Positions 6,187-10,834 of a DNA stretch of 10,834 nt are shown here, piece after piece. A program made the position numbers and the translations under genes. Positions within the stretch are counted from its first letter, which is position 1. Every line of letters starts with the position of its first letter. The stretch comes from Phycisphaerales bacterium (lineage in GTDB: Bacteria; Planctomycetota; Phycisphaerae; Phycisphaerales; UBA1924), in contig JAUXUZ010000064.1 of the NCBI GenBank assembly GCA_030680655.1, forward strand, positions 1-10,834. The letters run 5' to 3'. The notes beneath the pieces were generated by a model. The model saw only the letters and a program-made list of their open reading frames with translations. It ran no database searches and was not told the DNA's origin.

Positions 6187-6335
6187 GTGGCGTACTCCGA
6201 ATTTACCAGCCTTACGCCTGGAAATCCCCAGAGCTTTGCAGCACCGCCAGCCGGAACGATGCTCGCGGCCATCAGCACGTTGGCATCAGGGAAGACGCGG
6301 ACTGTCGGGTGCGAAATCGGGGCGCTCATGGTCAA
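6183..6335 (-). pseudogene. Truncated PIN-domain toxin of a VapBC-like pair
   Basis: PIN proteins are Mg-dependent ribonucleases, usually toxins held in check by an antitoxin encoded upstream. Residues 12-51 show VRVFPDANVLMAASIVPAGG and VRLVNSEYATR, matching the first strand with its catalytic Asp (Asp17) and the region of the second acidic residue (Glu47). A PIN domain is about 130 residues; here family similarity ends after about 51 and the sequence continues as FN3-like coding sequence in another frame, so the later acidic residues are lost. A single-base change at the junction would extend the match by a few residues (EAR). The frame begins inside the end of the antitoxin gene (about 50-base overlap), as is normal for such pairs. 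The formal stop is at 6084, but everything below about 6183 is not PIN sequence. Confidence 0.7.
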
Positions 6336-6600
6336 CAGCGTCAGGATCGAGCCCCATGTGGGTCACAAACCGACGTGCCGCAGCGTACCCCTCGGCATCA
6401 ACCGCGTCCTCCAAGAGCATCCGAGCTTTCTTCTCCGGCGTGTAAACCTCCACGGGCACAGCGCGGGCCGGCCGCAACAGGATCCCTTGCTCGGTCTGTT
6501 CGAGAATCAGCAGCGACCCCTCCTCAATTCCAAAGAGCAGACGAAGCTGCTTCGGAATCACGACTGTGCCGCGCGCGGCGACCTGAATCGTTGTGGCCAT
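6286..6600 (-). CDS. AbrB/MazE-type antitoxin
   Basis: A 104-residue DNA-binding antitoxin and autorepressor. Residues 4-45 (TIQVAARGTVVIPKQLRLLF followed by GIEEGSLLILEQ) carry the SpoVT-AbrB swapped-hairpin pattern V-x-x-RG-x-VVIPK-x-LR-x-x-x-GI. The remaining ~55 residues, acidic and rich in Asp/Pro at the end, would wrap the toxin. I start it at the ATG at 6600, where the AbrB domain begins; the frame extends much further upstream but only through the divergent gene. It overlaps the truncated PIN frame by about 50 bases. With the toxin broken, it is now an orphan antitoxin, still intact and still next to a palindromic operator candidate, so it may be retained as a regulator or as an anti-addiction remnant. 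Confidence 0.85.
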   Translation of the reverse strand: MATTIQVAARGTVVIPKQLRLLFGIEEGSLLILEQTEQGILLRPARAVPVEVYTPEKKARMLLEDAVDAEGYAAARRFVTHMGLDPDAVDHERPDFAPDSPRLP

Positions 6601-6606
6601 GCTAGA

Positions 6607-6646
6607 GAATATCGTCTGAAAATCAGAAACTCCAATAATCAGACGA
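6607..6646 (-). promoter_or_regulatory. Antitoxin promoter with palindromic operator candidate
   Basis: TATTCT on the minus strand (6607-6612) lies 6 bases before the ATG, with a weak TGGAGT -35 box at 17-bp spacing (6630-6635). Across it sit CGTCTGA (6614-6620) and its exact complement TCAGACG (6640-6646), with a third half-site TCAGA at 6624-6628 forming TCTGA-AAA-TCAGA with the first. Two-fold operators overlapping the promoter are typical of AbrB-type antitoxin autoregulation; binding is inferred. Confidence 0.6.
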
Positions 6647-6685
6647 GAATTCATCGCAATTCCAAACAAAATCCGTCTATTTACC

Positions 6686-6714
6686 TTGCACAACCCAAAC
6701 ACCCGTGGTATACT
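6686..6714 (+). promoter_or_regulatory. Strong sigma70-like promoter
   Basis: TTGCAC (6686-6691), exactly 17 bases, then TATACT (6709-6714): four and five matches to the TTGACA/TATAAT consensus. It lies in an AT-rich stretch unlike its surroundings and points at the small gene starting at 6751, giving a leader of about 30 bases. It is divergent from the antitoxin promoter. Confidence 0.75.
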
Positions 6715-6750
6715 CCCCCGTGGCCAAACCAGCCACGACAGGGGGCCCAA

Positions 6751-7104
6751 ATGCAGAGCACCACGATCCAGGCGTACAACCAGGCCGTCCTGCACGCGCA
6801 CCAGCGCGCACTCGACGCCCTCCTCAAACTCCTCGACACCGAGACCGACCCCACCGAGATCCGCCGGATCGCGGCCCTCCTCGCCCGCTTCCGCACCGTC
6901 AAAGACCCCGCCGACGCGCCACCACCGCGCCCCACGTCCAGCCGCCCCCGCGCCGCGACGCCAACCGCCGATCATGCAGTATCCTCTCGCCATGCCCCTG
7001 ATGACGACCGCGGCGATCGGCCTGATGATCCTGACGACCGCGGCAGCGCCCCAGCCGCCCGCGCCGCCAAGGCCGTCCAACGCGCTGCCACCGAAAGTGG
7101 TTGA
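6751..7104 (+). CDS. Small protein of unknown function (118 codons)
   Basis: The ATG at 6751 follows AGGGGG by about 6-8 bases and the promoter at 6686-6714. The first ~50 residues (MQSTTIQAYNQAVLHAHQRA, then LDALLKLLDTETDPTEIRRI and AALLARFR) look like a regular amphipathic two-helix segment; the rest is Pro/Arg/Asp-rich and probably disordered (PPPRP, DDDRGDRPDDPDDRG). I do not recognise a domain. Its last ~113 bases overlap the hydrolase gene in another frame, so either the overlap is real or the functional product is the N-terminal half only. The good promoter and structured N-terminus argue for a real gene; the low-complexity tail argues for caution. Confidence 0.55.
   Translation: MQSTTIQAYNQAVLHAHQRALDALLKLLDTETDPTEIRRIAALLARFRTVKDPADAPPPRPTSSRPRAATPTADHAVSSRHAPDDDRGDRPDDPDDRGSAPAARAAKAVQRAATESG
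6980..6985 (+). promoter_or_regulatory. -10 box for a leaderless hydrolase transcript
   Basis: TATCCT followed by six bases and ATG (6992). The same box and spacing precede the nif3-family gene (TATCCT, six bases, ATG) on the other strand. No good -35 box. It supports 6992, not the ATG at 6974, as the hydrolase start. Confidence 0.45.
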
Positions 7105-8536
7105 GCCCAAGCCGGCACCCGAGGCCGCGCCGACCCGCAAGCCCACGCCGCTTGACCCGAAAACCAAACTCACCGACGCGAGGCCCAACACCATCTATAC
7201 CGCCGACAGCGGCTGCACCGGCTACACCGAGGATGGGGCAGACCGCGTCGGGCTGTTGAAGTACTCATGGGTGCTGCCCGAGGGTTTCGAGCGCGGCAAG
7301 CCGCGCGACGTCGTCGTCGTGCTCCACGGCTACGGGCTCGACCACACCTGGGGGCCCGCCGCGCTCCCCGCGCAGGACCTCGCGCCGGGCGCGATCGTCG
7401 TGAGCGTCGACGGCTCACGCGAGACCGCCGACGGCTCCCGCTTCCCCGGCCTTGAGATCGGTGACGTACTCCTGATGCGTGACTTTGTGCTGGAGATGAC
7501 CCGCACCTTCCCCACCGCCAAGATCATCCTCGTCGGGCACAGCCAGGGCGCGTTCGCGCAGGTCATGCTCGCCAACCGGTTCCCGCGCCTCTTCAACGGT
7601 GTCACCGTCTACGGCGGGGGCGTGCCGCGCATGCCGCTGATGGGCATGCGCGTCGTCCCCACCGCCTTCATCCACGGCACCGACGACCAGCTCGTCCCCT
7701 TCCGCATCGCCGTCGAAGGGCGCGACTACCTCGAGAGTGAGGGTGCCAAGGCCGCGGTGCTGCGGCGCGTCGCCGGCGGCGGGCACGCACCGGACGTGAA
7801 GCAGGCCGCCCTGGGCGTCGCGTGGGTCCGCGCGCTCGTCACCGACAAGCCCGACGAAGCGCTCGCAGGGCTCAAGTCGCTGCTGAGTGTCGGCGACGGC
7901 ATGACGCCCGCCTTCGGCATGGCCCAAGCGCTGACGAGGCGCTTCACCGCAGACCCCGCCGACAAGGACGCCTGGCCCCGTGGCCTCAAAGACGCCACCG
8001 ATCAGCAGCGACAGCAGGCCAAAGACCTGTCAATGAAGATCGAGGCTCAGGGCCTCCGCCAGGTCGCCGCGCTCCGCGCATCGCTGCCCGACGCCGCGGC
8101 CCTCCGCGCCGCCACTCTCGCCCCCGACATGCCCACACCGAACTGGCTCGGCCACCTGCTGAGCCTCCGCGATGACTTCATGGGCGTCGAGTGCGTCGAT
8201 GCGTTCATGAAGGAGCTCGCCTGCGACGAGCTGCTCACCGAGCACGAAGAGGCGGGCAAGAAGATCGTCGCCGCGCTCGAGGCGGCCGAGTGGGGCGGCG
8301 ACGGCTCAACACCGATCGAGGCGTTCGATGTGGTGATCGAGAACCTGCCCAAGGCCTACCTCGTCGAAGGGCTGCCGCAAGGGCTTGAAGCAAACATGAA
8401 AGACTGGCACGCCCGCGCCACGGAGCTGCGCATCCCTCAATCGCAGCTTGACCTCTACCCCATCGTCATCCAGTACCTGGGCGCCGTGACCAAGGGACGC
8501 GAGACCTACCGCCAGATCAACCGGCAGTGGAAGTAG
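6992..8536 (+). CDS. Secreted alpha/beta-hydrolase (esterase type) with long C-terminal region
   Basis: Probably an exported serine esterase of the carboxylesterase/feruloyl-esterase/PHB-depolymerase type. In 514 residues: a hydrophobic N-terminus with small residues (TTAAIGLMILTTAAA, 5-19) as signal peptide; a Pro/Lys-rich linker (about 20-60); then the hydrolase core (about 88-285) with LHGYG (111-115, oxyanion region), GHSQG (182-186, nucleophile Ser184), HGTDDQLVP (Asp232 probable) and GGGH (His265). After about 290 comes a ~220-residue, mostly helical region that I cannot assign. An in-frame ATG at 6974 would add six residues without a better signal; 6992 fits the TATCCT spacing. Only six bases separate its stop from that of the convergent nif3-family gene. 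The substrate is unknown. Confidence 0.85.
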   Translation: MPLMTTAAIGLMILTTAAAPQPPAPPRPSNALPPKVVEPKPAPEAAPTRKPTPLDPKTKLTDARPNTIYTADSGCTGYTEDGADRVGLLKYSWVLPEGFERGKPRDVVVVLHGYGLDHTWGPAALPAQDLAPGAIVVSVDGSRETADGSRFPGLEIGDVLLMRDFVLEMTRTFPTAKIILVGHSQGAFAQVMLANRFPRLFNGVTVYGGGVPRMPLMGMRVVPTAFIHGTDDQLVPFRIAVEGRDYLESEGAKAAVLRRVAGGGHAPDVKQAALGVAWVRALVTDKPDEALAGLKSLLSVGDGMTPAFGMAQALTRRFTADPADKDAWPRGLKDATDQQRQQAKDLSMKIEAQGLRQVAALRASLPDAAALRAATLAPDMPTPNWLGHLLSLRDDFMGVECVDAFMKELACDELLTEHEEAGKKIVAALEAAEWGGDGSTPIEAFDVVIENLPKAYLVEGLPQGLEANMKDWHARATELRIPQSQLDLYPIVIQYLGAVTKGRETYRQINRQWK

Positions 8537-8542
8537 CCGCGC

Positions 8543-9697
8543 TCACACCGTCTGCATCAGCGTCTTGTCGCTCGACGCGGTCTGAAACTTCGCCTTCGGC
8601 ATCAGCTCGGCCAGACGCGCAGCCAGGATCGTCAGGTAGCCTCGCTCGGTCGTCGAGTGGCCGCCCAGCAGCACGCTCACGCCGCGCGCGTTCGCGTCGA
8701 GCACCTCGTGGTGCTTCATCTCACCGGTAATGAACAGCTGGCACCCCTCACGAGAAGCGGCATCGAGCAGGTTCGACGCGGCCCCCGGGCAGAGCCCCAC
8801 GTGCGAGAAGGTGAACCCATCGCCGTGCGCCGGCGCTGCGGCGTACTGAACGTGCGTCGCCTTGAGCGCCGCCTTGAGGCGCGCGGCCATCTGCGCCATC
8901 GTCACCGGCTTGTCGAGCACCAGACGGCGCCCCGCGCCGGTGTCGCGGCTGGGCCGCCCCACCAGCGGGTAGACGTCTACCGGAACCTCCTCGTACGGGT
9001 GGAACCCCTTGAGCAGTTCCATCGCCAGCGGCACCGCGCGCAGCGGGATGACCATCTCCAGCCGCACCTCCTGCGCCGACTCGAGCACCTCCGGCTTGCC
9101 CACCGCCGGGCGGCTGTCTGGCCCGCCCAGGAACGTCCCCTCGCCCTCGGTCGCGAACGAGCAGACCGTGTACTTGCCAAGCCGCCCCGCGCCCGCCGAA
9201 GCGAGCGCACCGCGCACCTTGCTCAGCTCACCCGCCGGCACGAACGTGACGATCTTCGCCTCCTCGCTGGCACGCGGCAGGGCTTTGGGCACAAGCGCCC
9301 GCCGGTCCGCCGATCGTGGCTTGCCCGTCGGCAGCACGCAGTCGGCCAGCCAGTCGCACATGCCACCGGGCGCAGAGTCGAGCGCCGTGTGAGGTGAGTA
9401 GACCGCCATGCCGGCGCGCACCGCCCGCAGGATGGTGTGCTGGCGCGAGTCGTCGGCGGTCAGCCGCTTGATCGGCGTGAAGATCGGCGGGTGGTAGGCC
9501 ACGATCGCGCCGGCCTTGATCGACTCGGCCTCGGCGATCACCGCGGGCGTCAGGTCGATCGTCAAGAGCACAGGCCCGCCGACGCGCGCGCCCGGGTCGC
9601 CCACCAGCAGGCCGACGTTGTCCCACTCCTCGGCCAGCGCAAGCGGAGCGATCGTTTCCATTGCGGCGGCCAGATCGGCGACGGTGTGTGCGCTCAT
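8543..9697 (-). CDS. Nif3-like dinuclear metal centre hexameric protein
   Basis: Member of the Nif3/YqfO/YbgI family (often named GTP cyclohydrolase 1 type 2 homolog); the biochemical role is not settled. The 384 residues show the family core: EEWDNVGLLVG near the N-terminus, AYHPPIF (67-73) with ligand His69, SPHTALD (101-107) with Asp107, and the C-terminal GEMKHHE (325-331) and GGHSTTERG (345-353) with His347 and Glu351. The first His of the bacterial HHP motif is Tyr, as in the human NIF3L1-type YHPPIF. Between about 146 and 245 lies the extra domain seen in longer YqfO-type members (KIVTFVPAGELSKVRGALAS to HPYEEVPVDVYPL). The ATG at 9697 is six bases after a TATCCT box. Divergent from ispE. 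Confidence 0.93.
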   Translation of the reverse strand: MSAHTVADLAAAMETIAPLALAEEWDNVGLLVGDPGARVGGPVLLTIDLTPAVIAEAESIKAGAIVAYHPPIFTPIKRLTADDSRQHTILRAVRAGMAVYSPHTALDSAPGGMCDWLADCVLPTGKPRSADRRALVPKALPRASEEAKIVTFVPAGELSKVRGALASAGAGRLGKYTVCSFATEGEGTFLGGPDSRPAVGKPEVLESAQEVRLEMVIPLRAVPLAMELLKGFHPYEEVPVDVYPLVGRPSRDTGAGRRLVLDKPVTMAQMAARLKAALKATHVQYAAAPAHGDGFTFSHVGLCPGAASNLLDAASREGCQLFITGEMKHHEVLDANARGVSVLLGGHSTTERGYLTILAARLAELMPKAKFQTASSDKTLMQTV

Positions 9698-9703
9698 GCG
9701 GTG

Positions 9704-9709
9704 AGGATA
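9704..9709 (-). promoter_or_regulatory. -10 box for a leaderless nif3-family transcript
   Basis: TATCCT on the minus strand, six bases from the ATG at 9697, identical in box and spacing to the hydrolase at 6980-6985. The intergenic space to ispE is 59 bases and GC-rich, without a clear -35 box. Confidence 0.45.
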
Positions 9710-9739
9710 CCGACCGCGCCGGACGCCCGCCGCGGGGCT

Positions 9740-9745
9740 TATGCT
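9740..9745 (+). promoter_or_regulatory. Possible -10 box of ispE
   Basis: TATGCT lies 11 bases before the ispE ATG at 9757, which would leave a leader of only a few bases. It matches TATAAT at four of six positions. It stands back to back with the nif3-family promoter. Confidence 0.4.
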
Positions 9746-9756
9746 GGTCCATCGCC

Positions 9757-10671
9757 ATGCCCAGCATGCTCAACATCGCGGCCCACGCCAAGGTGAACCT
9801 CGCGCTCGCCGTCGGCGCGCCGGCGCCGCCCCACGGTTTCCACCCGATCTGCTCGTGGCTGAGCGCGATCGACCTCTTCGACGACGTGCGGATCGAGCGG
9901 CGCGAGGGGCACGTCATCAGCGAGTACAGCGTGGAGTGGGCGCCCGACGCGCCGCGCCCAACGCCCATCGACTGGCCGATCGAGCAGGACCTGGCCGTCC
10001 GCGCCCACCGCTACGTCGAGCAGATCGCCGGCAGGCCGCTGCCGGTCTCTCTCGCGGTGCGCAAGCGCATCCCCGTCGGCGGCGGCCTCGGCGGCGGCTC
10101 GGCCGACGCGGGCGCGGTGCTCACCGCGATGGCCCACATCTTCGACGACATGGACCTGCCGATGAACCACATCGCCCAGGTCTCCACCGCGCTGGGGTCA
10201 GACGTCGGCTTCTTCACCCAGGCGACGGGCATGAAGGTGCCGGGATGGCCGCAGCCGGCGATCGTCGAGGGGTTCGGCGAGACGATCGAGCGGCTGGAGC
10301 GCTTCGAGCGCCCGCTGGTTGTGTTCGTGCCCGAGTTTGGCATCAGCACCGGCTCGGTCTACCGAGCGTTCGATGCCAAGGTCAATGGTGAGCTCAAGAG
10401 CAGCCTCGTGCGCGAGCTCGCAACCAAGGGTGACAAGGTCGACACGATGGACCTTTTCAACGACCTGGCCGAGCCGGCTTGCCGCGTGGAGCCGCGCCTG
10501 AGCGACCTTCGCGCCCACCTGACCAAGACCCTCGGCGTTCCCGTGCACATCACCGGCTCGGGCAGCAGCCTCTTTTGCCTCTGCGAAGGCCGGCTGGACC
10601 GTGCCAAGCTGGTGAAACGCGCCCGCGAGGCCACGCCGGGCCTGGTGACGGTTTCGGGCACGACGATCTGA
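9757..10671 (+). CDS. ispE: 4-diphosphocytidyl-2-C-methyl-D-erythritol kinase
   Basis: Phosphorylates CDP-methylerythritol with ATP in the non-mevalonate (MEP) route to isoprenoids; cytoplasmic GHMP kinase. In 304 residues: AHAKVNLAL (9-17) with the catalytic Lys12, GFHPICSWLSAIDL in the substrate region, the ATP-binding PVGGGLGGGSADAGA (106-120), GSDVGFF (148-153) with the catalytic Asp149, and ITGSGSSLF (265-273), the third GHMP motif. Length is normal for the family. The ATG at 9757 was chosen because the AKVNLAL motif follows after ten residues, as in other family members; an ATG at 9766 is the only other close choice. Residues 44-72 form a slightly longer loop than I expect. No operon partner: divergent from the nif3-family gene, and the next gene has its own promoter. 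Confidence 0.95.
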   Translation: MPSMLNIAAHAKVNLALAVGAPAPPHGFHPICSWLSAIDLFDDVRIERREGHVISEYSVEWAPDAPRPTPIDWPIEQDLAVRAHRYVEQIAGRPLPVSLAVRKRIPVGGGLGGGSADAGAVLTAMAHIFDDMDLPMNHIAQVSTALGSDVGFFTQATGMKVPGWPQPAIVEGFGETIERLERFERPLVVFVPEFGISTGSVYRAFDAKVNGELKSSLVRELATKGDKVDTMDLFNDLAEPACRVEPRLSDLRAHLTKTLGVPVHITGSGSSLFCLCEGRLDRAKLVKRAREATPGLVTVSGTTI

Positions 10672-10715
10672 GATCGCACGGTCCTACCTTTTTCAGATTA
10701 ACCCGATCAAATCCC

Positions 10716-10744
10716 TCGACAGTGCCAGATGCTTGCGGTAACTT
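10716..10744 (+). promoter_or_regulatory. Promoter of the rightmost gene
   Basis: TCGACA (10716-10721), 17 bases, TAACTT (10739-10744), then five bases to an ATG. Box quality is five and four of six against consensus at ideal spacing. The short distance to the ATG again suggests a leaderless or nearly leaderless message. The 44 bases between the ispE stop and this promoter contain a short CGATCT/AGATCG palindrome over the stop and a five-T run, too weak to call a terminator. Confidence 0.55.
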
Positions 10745-10749
10745 GTTGC

Positions 10750-10834
10750 ATGCACCTACTCCGGCATGCGTTGCTCATCGCCGCCGTTTCTTCCTCCGCC
10801 GGCGTCGGGTGGGCACAGCTCGTCCAGTGCGGCA
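10750..10834 (+). CDS. N-terminus of a secreted protein, cut by window edge
   Basis: Twenty-eight codons are visible: MHLLRHALLIAAVSSSAGVG followed by WAQLVQCG. This reads as a signal peptide: basic Arg/His near the start, a hydrophobic stretch LLIAAV, small residues and a likely signal-peptidase cut after GWA. It follows the promoter at 10716-10744. The mature part, beginning near QLVQCG, is outside the window and nothing can be said about function. Confidence 0.55.
   Translation, partial: MHLLRHALLIAAVSSSAGVGWAQLVQCG

Noticed and set aside
6286..7194. Antitoxin gene as a 302-codon protein with a long N-terminus
   Set aside because: The extra 198 codons are Gly/Ala-rich antisense of the small gene and hydrolase; the AbrB domain begins exactly at the ATG at 6600, next to its promoter.
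8657..9397. Plus-strand open frame of 246 codons
   Set aside because: Antisense of the nif3-family gene; no motif.
10662..10696. Rho-independent terminator after ispE
   Set aside because: The CGATCT/AGATCG palindrome has no room for a loop beyond a four-pair stem, and the T-run is about 15 bases further on.
1..10834. CRISPR array, tRNA or rRNA genes, insertion-sequence transposase
   Set aside because: No regularly spaced short repeats, no cloverleaf or rRNA core sequence and no DDE, tyrosine or serine recombinase motifs were seen on either strand.

Overview
The window is GC-rich DNA from a bacterium that I would place in the Planctomycetota, probably a Phycisphaerae-like lineage. Reasons: a GluRS with a long insertion after KMSKR, a degraded FN3-like gene family whose head reads (M)xxYIPxPD, a NIF3L1-like Nif3 protein, and many starts that look leaderless. 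This placement is inference; there is no rRNA or marker tree to support it.

Left edge (1-1149, minus): the N-terminal 383 codons of glutamyl-tRNA synthetase (gltX), carrying an in-frame 42-bp palindrome. Positions 1150-1603 hold no intact gene: a 30-codon head of the FN3-like family (1261-1353) and a ~100-bp dispersed repeat (unit A, 1484-1585).

Accessory island (about 1261-6186, all minus strand): an adenine DNA methyltransferase followed by a SacI-family restriction endonuclease (one-base TAATG overlap); then repeat unit B fused to a copy of the FN3-like C-terminus (3751-3982); then a 467-codon gene of unknown function with a transglutaminase-like Cys/His/Asn pattern; then a decayed FN3-like gene (5452-6186) with two +1 frameshifts and an ~86-bp inverted-repeat insertion. 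Both cargo blocks sit right after the stop codon of a copy of the same FN3-like C-terminus and are followed by the same ~100-bp repeat, so the island looks modular: FN3 tail - cargo - repeat, twice. At 6175-6186 the FN3 remnant runs into a truncated PIN toxin whose AbrB/MazE-type antitoxin (6286-6600) is intact.

Right part (6601-10834): a divergent promoter region with a palindromic operator candidate and a good sigma70-type promoter, a small protein of 118 codons, a secreted alpha/beta-hydrolase with a long unassigned C-terminus, a convergent Nif3-family gene, the divergent isoprenoid gene ispE, and the first 28 codons of a secreted protein. These look like ordinary chromosomal genes.

How it fits together: gltX, nif3 and ispE are core genes; between gltX and the hydrolase lies a defence/accessory island (restriction-modification, toxin-antitoxin remnant, unknown transglutaminase-like gene) assembled around repeated fragments of one gene family.
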